A stretch of DNA of 64,000 bases from Micrasema longulum (lineage: Eukaryota; Arthropoda; Insecta; Trichoptera; Brachycentridae), in the NCBI GenBank assembly GCA_022494885.1, contig JAGVSM010003720.1:46657-110656 (forward strand). The letters run 5' to 3'. Under the pieces are notes generated by a model, which was not told where the DNA came from, ran no database searches, and saw only the letters and a list, made by a program, of their open reading frames with translations. Positions 1 through 9,934 of the stretch are shown here, piece by piece. Both the position numbers and the translations under genes were made by a program. Every line of letters starts with the position of its first letter. Position 1 is the stretch's first letter.

Positions 1-168
1 GGTTCGATTCCCGCCAGTTGCAAGAAAAAATCCAACAAAGATTTTTTCTCAATTGGTCTGGGTGTTGTGGTGTATTATCTATGACTTCCTTCCATACCCT
101 ATCTTTCCCAACTGCTGACAAGCCTCTAGAATAGAGGCTTAGCGGGTTATTCCTTTTTTTTAAACTGG
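1..168 (+). repeat. tRNA-derived SINE, family S2 (5' cut by window edge)
   Basis: The window opens inside a Pol III B-box-like word (GGTTCGATTC). A body follows that recurs at 11371-11492 ('CAATTGGTCTGGGTGTTG'), then a 3' end with a perfect 8-bp stem (AAGCCTCT/AGAGGCTT) and a T-rich tail. A related copy with its full tRNA-like head lies at 49357-49512. Confidence 0.7.
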
Positions 169-171
169 CTA

Positions 172-397
172 AAGAAACGAGAAACAGTTCGGAAAAAGGT
201 CTAGGGTTCGATTCCTGACAAGGTTGACACGAATGTTTTTTTTTATAAATATAGCTTTATACTGAAAATTGCCTCTGGACTGTCACACGAAGCGTCAAAT
301 CAATAAGACTGAAGACTTTATCTTCATGAAACAGATTATCGAGATACGCTGCACCAATACAGTCACATATGCACCATCAGGTGCGAATAATCGTATG
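172..397 (+). repeat. tRNA-derived SINE, family S3
   Basis: B-box GGGTTCGATTCC at 204-215 is followed by a body ending in 'GCACCATCAGGTGCG'. The same order (GAAGCGT...AGACTG...TCTTCATG...GATACGCTGCA...CACCA.CAGGTGCG) recurs at 41345-41570. The short open frame across it is not coding. Confidence 0.65.
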
Positions 398-454
398 ATG
401 ATGGTGATGAATCTTTTAAAGGACCCGGCTTCGGTTGAATATAGACTCCATATT

Positions 455-960
455 CAAATATTCGAATGGAAAACTCTACATTAAAAATAAATGCGGTCTA
501 ACTTTTCTTCATACAAACTTGTTCCCGTATTTTCTCACTGGATTATGGCACTATCGCAGTGATTTACACTCTATAGATATTTACCATTGGCGTTACTCTA
601 TCATTTTGTTTTTTTGATAAATAGTTTATTATGAGAACTAGGACCATCCAAAAACCATTAAAAGCGCCTAGTTTTACCTGTTGTCTTCGGACGTACGGTA
701 TACAAAAATGATAATTATTTTCGAAAAACGCAAAGGGTACAGATACAGAAAATTTCATTCTGATGCTCTTTCTAAAAAAAAACCAAATCGGCTCAGGTTT
801 AGGGTGCGGAAAACAGGACAACGAAACGTCAATTTTAGTAGGGCATAATCAACTCTACGAGTAATTGTCTTTTTTGCACAGTCTCAGAAAGGCATTTGCG
901 AGAAAGTGACATATTATTACCTATTCATTAAAATTCACAGCCACCGCTTATTTTATTTAT
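455..960 (+). repeat. Dispersed repeat family R, copy 1
   Basis: About 500 bp resembles 47842-48275 over most of its length and 43596-43805 over its 3' half. Shared landmarks are 'TTCTTCATACAAAC', 'TATAGATATTTA', 'CCAAAAACC', 'GGTATACAAA', 'TTCAGTTTTGGGGTGCGG'-like and 'GCGAAACGTC'-like words. No terminal repeats or coding capacity were found, so the class is unknown. Confidence 0.6.
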
Positions 961-2050
961 TAGCCTTCCAATACATTGATAAATTTCATACTATTTCATA
1001 CAATGGTATATATATATCTAGTAACTAGTGAGATATTTGTACAAAAATATTATTAAATTGTAAAATAATATGAAGGTATATTTTTTTGTTCTTGTTCTTT
1101 AACCATCTCTCTCCTCTTTTGCCCCCCCTCTTATCAATTTGATATTCTTATACTTTTACTTAATTATACTACTATGTATATCGTATGTATAATGCATATC
1201 GTCTTTGAAAATGCCTACTGTGCGTATATACAAATAAATAAACAAATAAAAACAAAGGATTTCGATTTAAAGATATTACGTTTACGAGTATAGAACGCAA
1301 GATGATAAAAATGACAATTTTGATGCTATTTACAGTTAATCCAGTGATCGTTGGAGTGGGGTTTGAACTTCGGACATTCGGACATACGTAGTGGGCATAA
1401 CACATAATAATTTAAATATATTTCTTTGCCATTGTTAGGTTTGGAAAACTTAATCGTTAACTCATTACGGACCGCATTTTATTGTAAATGGTTGAAAAGT
1501 AACTTCAAAATACGAGAAGTTATTTACATACATAAGAGGAGCCATAATTACTGAAATTCCTACCAAAATTAAATATTATTACAAGGTACGTAATGCTCAC
1601 ACACAGATACTTCAGTAAAAGGCAAGTTTTCAACTAAATTATGGAAAATTAACATGACATAAGCTGGGTTAACCAATAATTACGTTAATTTATTCAAAAG
1701 AGCTAAACTCGATAAAGGGTTGAAGTTGAACGTAGGTTTGGCGTTAGATTATTTAATATTTTTTAAGCATTTTAGGTTGCGATGCGATGGTTAGAGATAA
1801 AATTAAAATTATTGAACTTAATATTATAACAAAATTATACATTTATTTGTATGGTAAAATAAACTGAGGCAGTAAATTATAATTTCTATACTGAGAAATA
1901 AAATTTATATTTAATATTTTTTTTCAGTCAAGAAGATACTTTTAGTATGGTATCTGTTGAACTGAAACTATCGCATGATATTTAAATCGTTGCAAAACGG
2001 AAATAATAAAAAAGTATAAGTTTTTAAAAACATATTGTATATCTAAGGTA
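961..2050. other. AT-rich interval, no gene seen
   Basis: It contains a short TA run near 1010 and a weak tRNA-like B-box in reverse at about 1355-1365 (GGGTTTGAACTTCGG on plus), which may be a decayed S1 SINE. Nothing else is recognisable. Confidence 0.5.
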
Positions 2051-2405
2051 TAAGTTGTGTCCGTTTTTTCTAAATTTAAAAATGAGCACCAAAAGTAAAA
2101 CAAAATGATAAAGGTAGGTCATTCGAAAAAAAAAAATGTTCTACGAGGCATCGTGTTTGCATTTACGTTACAAATATTATTTTAATTGATTACAAGCCTT
2201 CAAAATGGAATATCAATTTGACGAAAGTGAGCATTTTCGACACCACCCTCTATTCGCGTTCGATAGAGGAAATAAAGCCGCCAAAGCTGCTCGCGATATT
2301 TGCGCAGTGTACAGTGAAGATGTTGTGAATTATTGACAATCCGTTTCTATTTATTTTTTATGTGTCTTCTAATTATCTTTATTTGAAAAAAAGCGGACAC
2401 AACTT
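2051..2405 (+). mobile_element. Internally deleted mariner element (MITE-sized)
   Basis: Terminal inverted repeats read AAGTTGTGTCCGTTTTTTC at the left end and AAGTTGTGTCCGCTTTTTTTC when the right end is reverse-complemented. The left end abuts a TA; the right TA is not intact. The interior keeps the first 43 codons of a mariner transposase (2205-2336), so this is a deletion derivative of an autonomous mariner. Confidence 0.75.
2205..2336 (+). pseudogene. Mariner transposase N-terminal helix-turn-helix remnant
   Basis: An ATG-initiated 43-codon frame ends in TGA at 2334-2336. Its product (MEYQFDESEHFRHHPLFAFD, then RGNKAAKAARDICAVYSED) has the sequence character of the first HTH subdomain in mariner transposases, in particular the G-x-KAAKAARDICAVY-x-ED stretch. 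Full-length mariner transposases are roughly 340-350 residues. Here the second HTH and all of the DDD catalytic domain are missing, and the element runs straight into its 3' terminal region. It cannot transpose by itself. At most it makes a short DNA-binding peptide. The frame sits between matching terminal repeats, which supports the assignment. Confidence 0.75.
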
Positions 2406-2599
2406 CTGTTAACACCCATTAATAAACAAGACTAAAAGATATATTCAACAAAACAAGCTGATTTAAAAAAAAAAAACACGTAAAGGTCGAACGTAGAAAG
2501 ATTAGTACACATAATATAACGAAACTCAAAAGTAAAAAAAAAAACCGCACGCAGTGTCCCTAATAGGCGTTTTACGAAGGAAAACAACCGTTAGGAATA

Positions 2600-2778
2600 T
2601 ACATTTTATACAGAAATTCTTGAATTCTTAAGATTTACCCAAATATTTAAATTTTGGGACCAGTGGATTAAATCGTAAATAACCGTGTTAGAAAATGGGA
2701 AATAAGTTGTGGTAGAGCGGGTTTGAACATCGGACCTTCTGATCCAGAGTCCGTGACACTAGCCACGGGACCAAAACC
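2600..2778 (-). repeat. tRNA-derived SINE, family S1
   Basis: Read on the minus strand it has the head GGTCCCGTGGCTAGTG, a B-box-like TTCAAACCC at 2719-2728, the body word CCCATTTTCTAA, and the tail 'AAATATTTGGGTAAATC'. The full copy at 38191-38378 has the same order. Confidence 0.75.
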
Positions 2779-3477
2779 TAATATGTTATGTATAATAACA
2801 ATGCATTGAATTAACAGTATTATTTTTTAAATAAAAATATTATGTAACCGTGCACTTTCGAATACGCTACATAATATACATATTTTATAAGAATATAAAT
2901 TACTTAACCGTTTTAATTAGTATCTCTGTATTGTACTCAATTAAGATATTATATGTATCATCTCTTATCACCTAATGAGAGAACGTTTAAGGAACGAGTT
3001 GTGTATGTACATATTTAAGTGTGTGTTTAGGGGAGGGAGTTGATGGAACATTCCGAGGTGGGGTGGGCGGTAGAACAAAGCAAAGCCAAAAGGAGGGAAG
3101 GTGACCCTAATGAAAGGACGAATCACTGCGCTTTATATATGAAAAAATATTCGTTGTATCCAGGGAAACATAAGATCTTCCCGTTTTTCATATCGAAATA
3201 TTGGGTTTCGATATTTTCAAACAGTATATAAAACATGCTTAATATAAAATATATATAAGGTTTGACACAGAATTACACTTTGGTAACAATGTCCTTCAGT
3301 AATTTTTGCAAAGAACAAATATTTTTTCTAAAATCAATAACTTTACATGTACAATAACTTTATAGGTACTGGCGATGTATGTATGTATGCATAATAAACG
3401 ACGTAGGTATTTTATAGGTAACGAGTTTCAGCAAACGGTGACAACTGATTAATTGCTTGTTATTACTATTATTATTT
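2779..3477. other. AT-rich interval, no gene seen
   Basis: A 63-codon open frame at 3040-3231 lies in a slightly G-rich patch but has no splice context or family resemblance. No repeat match was found. Confidence 0.4.
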
Positions 3478-4205
3478 AATTTTTTTAATTTTTCATTGAT
3501 AAACCCTTACGGGTAACATACACTGAACAAAATATTTTTACTTTTAAAATTCACATTCTACTGTTATTAATAATATTTTAAACATCTTTTGTAAAGGTTC
3601 TTTTATTTAGTTTTGTCTGGTAGTTTATTGTATAATTTCAGTCCCTGGTTTGTTAGTCTCGATTGTCCTTTTCTCGTTTTAGAAGGTTGTATATGATATT
3701 TTTCTAATATTCTCATATTGTGTTCATGTTTTCTACAGTTTTTTTAAAGTTTTAATTCTTCATCTACAATTACATCAGTGGCTAATTTAAGGATTCTAGT
3801 TTAAAGAGTTCATGTAATTTTAATGGTTTAGATTGTTTAAAAAGTTCTTTAGCTGCAGTTAGATAAGGGAGGTCATATACTAACTTAAATATTTTATTTT
3901 GCTGTATTTGTATTCTGTTTACGTCATTTTAATTGTCTGTTCCCCATAGTAGTTGCATATAACATATTTTAGTTTTTCCCTGTACATAATTTTTTTTTCC
4001 GTTTTTGAAACAAAGTTTTTGATTTAAAAAAAAGACTCGATAATGTCGCCACTTTGCTAATTAAATTATTGATATGAATTGTCCATGTCAATTGTCTGTC
4101 TATTGTTAGTCCTAAGTATTTAACATGCTCAATTTCAGTTAGTCGTTCATTATTTATGTAAGCATTTACTTTATGTCATTTTTTGTCATTATATCATTTG
4201 TAACT
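3478..4205 (-). mobile_element. 5'-truncated LINE, minus-strand copy of the 54645-55710 family
   Basis: Read on the minus strand it matches the plus-strand element at about 54960-55710 almost word for word. Shared stretches include 'AATGAACGACTAACTGAAA', 'CTTAGGACTAACAATAGAC', 'CAACTACTATGGGGAACA' and the 3' end 'ACCCGTAAGGGTTTAT'. It covers only the region downstream of the reverse-transcriptase YADD box and the 3' UTR. Several indels and stops break the frame, more than in the other copy, so it is the older or less constrained one. The 3' end lies near 3478. Confidence 0.85.
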
Positions 4206-5215
4206 AACATGTTGTATTCTTTTCAGTGGCGTCTTTGATACCAAATTTCTAGTGAAGCTCAGATTTTAAGGATAAGTATAGTATGCGTAAATGTTAATTA
4301 GGTACCTACAGTAAATAACACAGTACGGACCATGTTTGTAGGCATCTTTGAGCATTTTTATATTGGTTGCTAGTTTTTTATCTTCATAATGTGTCGATAC
4401 AATGCGAATTAAAATACATATTAGGTGCTGGTGAATAGCAATGATTTCTTAGTGAACCTCACTTGCTTCATATGCTCCTTCGTCCCTGATTCTTTTCAAC
4501 TTTTGCTAAACAAAATAACAATACATTCTACGAAGGACGGTATATTCTTTTATTTGTGTGTGTGAAATAAGTGAACTCATAGTATTTATGCGTAAAAATA
4601 TCAGGCAAAAGGTTATTCAAACGTTAATAATACAGTATATTCAGATATTCTACCTTATTCTATTACAGGAATCTTAAAATTTAATGTAACATGAAAACAA
4701 ACCAGGGAGATATAATTTTAAATTGGTAGATAAACCTTACTTTGAAGCTAAATGCAGCGTATTCAGCAGATTTTATAAGCGGGAAAATAAATTTACTAGC
4801 TGCTATGGAATAGTCGCAAAAAACAAAACCAACAAAGCATCACATTTTTACCAACAAAATCTGCGGTTACAGTCTACGGGAGACTAAAATGTAAAAACCG
4901 ACGCCATGTTTACCGCTTCCCCCGCCACCACCCCGGTTCCACCCGCCGGAGTGCCAAAATTGCACCGTTGGCGGAAATGCAGAGAAACGGGAGGGAGACA
5001 CGAAGGGCGGAATAAAAGAATAAAGCGCAAGGCCGAAATTTTCGCATTTAGGTACACTTTCCCTACTGCAAATCGGGAACTTTATTACGGGACGTGGTTT
5101 AACTGATAAATAAAGTGAACAGACCAAGAGGTAGGTGTTGAGTTGGTTTAGACGGTAGAGCGAATGGACAACGAAAGAACGACTAGAAATATAAAGATGC
5201 GAATATTGATAAAAC
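4206..5215. other. Intergenic or intronic; CpG-containing patch at 4890-5100
   Basis: The patch is markedly GC-richer than its surroundings and opens a frame on each strand (66 codons plus, part of 133 codons minus). Neither shows a family motif or convincing paired splice sites. It could be a conserved regulatory segment or an unrecognised exon. Confidence 0.3.
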
Positions 5216-5291
5216 TCGTTGAAAGTGGCCCTCAAAATTAAATATTTGGGTAAATCATAAGAATGCAAATATTTATTTTCAAAAAAAAAAA
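5216..5291 (+). repeat. SINE S1 3' tail fragment
   Basis: The tail 'AAATATTTGGGTAAATCATA' followed by an A-rich end matches the 3' half of the S1 copies at 38191-38378 and 23892-23985. The tRNA-like head is absent. Confidence 0.6.
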
Positions 5292-7132
5292 TGCAGAAAT
5301 CAGAAAAGACCGAGAAAGACGTGGAGTGATTAAATCTAACACGTACGTTAATATTATTATTATTTTATTTTTTTATTAATCAATATAGTCAATATATTCC
5401 ATAAATGGTACATGTTTTTTTTTGTATACAAAAATACTTTTTTACATCTAGAAAATGTTATAATTGTTACTCTTCCAAAAAAGAGACTGACTAGAGGGGT
5501 AAGTTATTATACATTTTTAGATAAGTTTTAAGCCGGGGTTGGTCTATTCTTGTTTTGGATCTTTGTATGTGGTAGTGTTGTAATCTTATCGTGTATATCA
5601 GTTACTCTTGTCTCTAGTTTTGTCAGTCTGTCTACATCTAGATGTTTTACGTTTTTATAGAGCTCTATGATTGGACATGGACATTTCGAAATTTGGAATC
5701 ATCAGCATGTATACAGATACAGATTGGTGAGGCGTTGTGTCTTCTCCATCTACCTCTATGGGGAAACGACGTTGTTATTTGTTTAGAAACTCAACTTAAA
5801 ATGCCGAATCAGCAATGCGAACGAAATATAATGTAGAACCCGTAGGTAGTATGCGGTACAGAAATTTATACAGCGTTTGTGGAACTATCAATAATTGTTC
5901 GCATATCAGGTTTGGGAATTTGAAGAGTTCGCTTTATTTTAAGAAAATAAATGCAAACTGCAAATAAATCATATTTTCGTAATATCAGCATATGTTAATT
6001 TGGTTATTCTTTTTTTTTCTTTTTTTTTTCTTTCTTTTCATGGTCATGTCATACCATATATATGTGCTATCAACTTTTAAATAATTAAAAAAGGAATGGC
6101 CCACGCTCAGACGCTGTAGTCTTTGTGGGCATTTTTTCCAATTCATGTTTTCGCTTAATTTTAAGATGTATTTTTCTAAAGTGTATTTTTTAAATTATAT
6201 TTTTATGTAAATTAATATATGTATGGAAAAATAAACAAATAAAAAAAAAAATAATTACTTGAATCACGTTCCGTAATAAGTTCCTAGATTACGGTCGTTC
6301 GGTATTCGATACCACTACACAACATTTTCATATTTTCAATGAGTCGCGGGTTGAAAGTGATTCTTCTCGAATGAGGGCTTCAAAAGCGATATGTCAATGG
6401 GGCGCGCTAGAGAGCTGGTCTTACTCTCGCCTCCGGAGAGAAATCAGAACGAGGCATTAGCGCTAGTATTAAACATATTTCCTACGGGAATAACTCTCGC
6501 GGTTAAGCACTCCTCCCTACAGCCCCCCGCGCCCTTCCTAGAGAATCACACAACACGCGGCGTGTGCGAGTGTATGTGTCTGCGATGTGTGGCTGTGTAT
6601 ATTGTATACACGGTATCTACCTAGCCCCGTTGTGTATGTGGTACTCACTCCGTGAATAGCACACTACCCCCTGAAGTAAGGTTACTCTGTGCCAAGCTAT
6701 CGCTTCGGAGAGCAAAAACAAACGAATACAGTAGGAGGGGGGTTGAAGGAGTTTCACTTCTTTTTAAATGCGATTTTGTTTTTATTTTAATGTGATGGCT
6801 TGTAAAAACGTATAATTAAAAACAGATTTCATGACTTCACCCGAGCATGTAGAGATGAAATTCAAGATTTAGGGTCCAAAACGGATCAAATAGATCAAGT
6901 ATATTAAATAAAAAACACGTACAACCGATACACGATGTTTTCCATTTAAATTCGAAAGGGAAGAAACGTAAACAAAAATAACTTAATTTAATTTTGTTAG
7001 TAAACAACTTTATACTATTACAGCTTATTTATATTTTCGTATTACAAGTAAATAAGGTGTACATGTAAAATAAATAATTAAATACAAAAATAAAATAAAA
7101 ACATCATATAATTATATCTATCCTGTGTAATT
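5292..7132. other. AT-rich interval with a GC-richer patch at 6385-6720
   Basis: The patch contains several CG dinucleotides, TG-rich runs and a 77-codon open frame on the plus strand (6391-6624). I see no family motif and no matched splice pair. The rest is low-complexity A/T with nothing identifiable. Confidence 0.4.
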
Positions 7133-7140
7133 CTATAAAT
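7133..7140 (+). repeat. Target-site duplication, left copy of the hAT insertion
   Basis: CTATAAAT directly precedes the 5' terminal repeat. The partner at 9927-9934 is CTATGAAT (7 of 8 identical). The left copy fits the nnnTAnnn preference known for Buster-group hAT elements. Confidence 0.85.
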
Positions 7141-7155
7141 AAGCGTTTTTCAACC
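7141..7155 (+). repeat. hAT 5' terminal inverted repeat
   Basis: AAGCGTTTTTCAACC pairs with the right terminus at 9912-9926; 12 of 15 positions match, with the inner TTTTTCAACC identical. Confidence 0.88.
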
Positions 7156-7421
7156 TTTTTCATGACACGATCCCCCTAGCATCAAAAAATATTTCGCAAC
7201 CCCCCAACCCTTTCTTCCATGTATGTTAAAAATATATAATACTTACAAAAATTTTAGGCGTTTGCGTTATTTGCAATCTGATATAAACATATAATTAAGT
7301 ATTAAGTACGTAAAACATATAATTTTAAATTGAATACGTGGCCAATTGATAACTAACAAACAAATACAAACATATTAGATGTATATAAATAAATAAAATA
7401 TATCGTTAGGGTTAGACTCCC

Positions 7422-7485
7422 GGCGCCATCTGTTGGTAACATCAGGAACTAGTGCAGGTTCCGGATGTTAGCAACTGATGGCGCT
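7422..7485 (+). repeat. Subterminal hairpin inside the hAT element
   Basis: Arms 7422-7443 and 7464-7485 are complementary at 19 of 22 positions. They include GGCGCCATCTGTTGG on the left and CAACTGATGGCGCT on the right. The 20-bp loop contains its own 5-bp stem (GGAAC/GTTCC). It lies between the 5' terminus and the promoter, where hAT transposases usually have subterminal binding sites. A later nested insertion is an alternative. Confidence 0.75.
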
Positions 7486-7560
7486 GGTAGTCCGAAAGAT
7501 CCACAAGTTTCGAGACGTTTCTTTACGCTTCGAGATAATTCTCGCTAGAATGCGCTGGCC

Positions 7561-7597
7561 TATAAATACGGCGGTCGACCGCGGCCATGGCAGTTTG
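7561..7597 (+). promoter_or_regulatory. TATA box and initiator of the hAT transposase
   Basis: TATAAATA at 7561-7568 is followed by an initiator-like GGCAGTTTG. The candidate +1 A at 7592 is 31 bp from the first T of the TATA box, the expected spacing for arthropod Pol II core promoters. The transposase ATG lies about 230 bp downstream. A GTAAGT donor-like site at 7728-7733 suggests the leader might be spliced. Confidence 0.6.
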
Positions 7598-7818
7598 ATG
7601 CAAGACAGCGAAGCAAGTGGAATCAGAAGCAATCCCGATAAGTGGAAACGATTCAGAAGTGTAAATTCGGTGTTACGTGGACTGTAAGGTGCTTTGGAGT
7701 TGGAGTAATTATAGACTGATTTGTGAGCGTAAGTCACGCGTGGTCATGTGTGCTGTTTAATTGTTTGAAGAGCGCGAACCACTTGTTTTACGGTAAGGAT
7801 TTATTTGAGTTGTTATAA

Positions 7819-9725
7819 TTGAAAATGGATAAATTCCTGAAAAGATCATCAGAACCATCAACGCCTAGCGGGAGTAGTGGAATAAAGAAAAAACATCTTT
7901 ATGACGATATTTATTTAAAATTTGGGTTTACTGTGATTGACAGTAAACCGCAGTGCGTAATTTGCTTTGAAATTTTGTCAAGAGAAAGCATGAAGCCATC
8001 GAAGTTGGTACGCCACCTAAACACAAAACATCCCAATGAAAAAAATAAACCCGTGTAATTTTTTGAGCGAAAATTAAAAGCTCTTGAACGTCAAAAAACT
8101 GCTATAGGACAAATGTCCAACCTGAATGAGAAAGCGTTGCTCGCTAGTTATCGCGTAGCTTTTCGTGTGGCTAAAGCAGGGAAATCTCACACTATTGCCG
8201 AAAATTTGATTTTACCAGCGGCTTTAGATATAGCAGAGATTATGTTTGGCAAGCAAGAGGTCGAAAAGCTCAAAAGTATACCTCTCTCTGACAATACCAT
8301 TCAACGCAGGATAAGCAATATGGCGACTAATGTTCGTGATCAAGTCATAGAAAAAATAATGAAAAGTTCTTTTGTATCCTTGCAATTTGATGAATCAACG
8401 GATATTGCGAGTTGTGCGCAATTTGTAGCTTTTGTGCGTTTTGAATCCAATGAAATAATAATGGAAGAAATACTATTTTGCAGGCACTTCCCAAAAATAC
8501 TACAGGTCAATGCTTGCATGACATGTTCCTTGAAGCTACGCAAGATATGAATATCGATTGGGCACAAAAATGCATTGCTATTTGTAGTGACGGAGCAAAA
8601 ATCATGACTGGTGCGAAGAGTGGATTTATTGCTACACTGAAAGAACAGATGCCAAACGCTTGTTGGATGCATTGCTTTCTCCATCACCAAGCTTTTGCAG
8701 CCAAATCCTTACCGCAAGAATACAGTCAATTTCTTAATATTATTATTAACATTGTAAATTCTATTAAAGGAAAATCGTTGCAGACTCGATTGTTTCGAAT
8801 CATTTGTGAAGATATGGGGACACTACACCGTAATTTACTTTACCATACAGAAGTTAGGTGGTTATCAAAAGGCAAAGTACTGACCAGAGTTATGGAACTT
8901 CGCGCTGAAATATTAGTATATTTACAGCAAGCCAAGTCACATTACTCTGAATTCATTTCTGACCCGGAATTCCTTTTAAAATTGGCTTTTTTTTCTGACT
9001 TATTTGAACATTTAAATAACTTGAATAAAAGTCTTCAAGGGCGTGATGAAAATGTCATTACAGCAAAAGACAAACTCCATGGCTTTATAAAAAAAATTGA
9101 ATTGTGGTCATCATCTATAAATCAAAAGAACTTTGATTCATTTTCATCCACACAGTCTTTCATTGAAGAAGTCGGAAGCGAGATCAACATCAACTCATAT
9201 ATATCTGGTATGAAAAGGGTGTTACATAATTTAAATAAAGAATTGTGCCATTACTTCTCACTCCAAGAGATGTCGGATAACACTGGGCAAAGATGGATCT
9301 TAAATCCGTTTTTAAATGCAGCTATAAACGAGGCAAATTTAGCAACTAAGCTCAAAGAGAATTTGCTGTAACTATTTGCCGATGGGATGTTACACTTGGA
9401 ATTCAAGTCGGAAAATTTGGATAAGTTTTGGTTAAAAAGAAAAACAGAATACCCGGAATTAACAACCGAGGCTTTGAAGTGTTTGATTCCATTTTCTACC
9501 TCGTACTTGTGCGAGTTGGCATTTTCATCAATGGCGCGAATAAAATGTAAACTAAGAAATCGCTTAAATTTGGAAAAAGATTTAATACTTAATGTGGCAA
9601 AAACGGATCCACGATGGGAGAAATTAATTGAACAAGCTCAAGCGAAGATAAGCAAGCACAGGTGTAATTATTTTATATTTAAACACATTTTTAATATTTA
9701 TTTTCTTTGTAATAACATGTTTTGA
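7819..9725 (+). pseudogene. ZBED5/FAM200-like hAT transposase, disabled
   Basis: This is a cut-and-paste transposase of the Buster branch, the source of ZBED5-like host genes. The N-terminal BED zinc finger shows C46, C49, H66 and H71 counted from the ATG at 7819; a second ATG at 7825 is also possible. Segment 2 (8113-8550) has the RNase-H-fold 'FDESTD' acidic motif. Segment 3 (8478-9371) has 'CSDGAKIMTGAKSG'. Segment 4 (9387-9725) has the hAT C-terminal dimerisation region with 'STSYLCELAFSSM' and 'KLRNRL'. There are three lesions: TAA at 8056-8058 in the same frame as segment 2, a one-base-type frameshift near 8480-8490, and TAA at 9369-9371 in the same frame as segment 4. All domains remain present and ordered, so decay is recent. 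Confidence 0.93.
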
Positions 9726-9911
9726 CCTAGCATTTTTCTGACTTGTATGATTGATATAGGGAAATTTTGTTAAATATAATAATTTTAACTCTTATCGACT
9801 TTTTATTTAAGTCTCACAAATTATATGTTGTATAAAAAACTGAAGTTTTCTCGACCTCTCGCGACCCCCCCTACAGAGGCTCCGCGACCCCTCAGGGGGC
9901 CGCGACCCACG

Positions 9912-9926
9912 GGTTGAAAAACAATG
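9912..9926 (+). repeat. hAT 3' terminal inverted repeat
   Basis: GGTTGAAAAACAATG is the reverse complement of CATTGTTTTTCAACC and mirrors 7141-7155. It is preceded by C-rich subterminal sequence with repeated 'GCGACCC' motifs. Confidence 0.88.
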
Positions 9927-9934
9927 CTATGAAT
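9927..9934 (+). repeat. Target-site duplication, right copy of the hAT insertion
   Basis: CTATGAAT immediately follows the 3' terminus and matches 7133-7140 at 7 of 8 positions. Confidence 0.85.

Larger units (their letters stand above)
7141..9926 (+). mobile_element. Buster-type hAT DNA transposon, nearly complete
   Basis: This 2786-bp element starts AAGCGTTTTTCAACC and ends with the reverse complement of CATTGTTTTTCAACC, close to the CAGTGTTTTTCAACC-like ends of hAT Buster elements. Both ends continue into C/G-rich subterminal DNA ('CGATCCCCC' at the left, 'CGCGACCC' motifs at the right). It carries a TATA-type promoter, a 64-bp hairpin and one transposase gene on the plus strand. Full ends, a recognisable 8-bp duplication and only a few disabling mutations suggest a relatively recent insertion. 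Its orientation is opposite to the minus-strand host exons at 10809-11354. Confidence 0.92.

Noticed and set aside
4906..5106. 66-codon frame with Pro-rich start
   Set aside because: No matching splice sites or homologous motif; both strands are open because of composition. Kept only as an unexplained CpG-containing patch.
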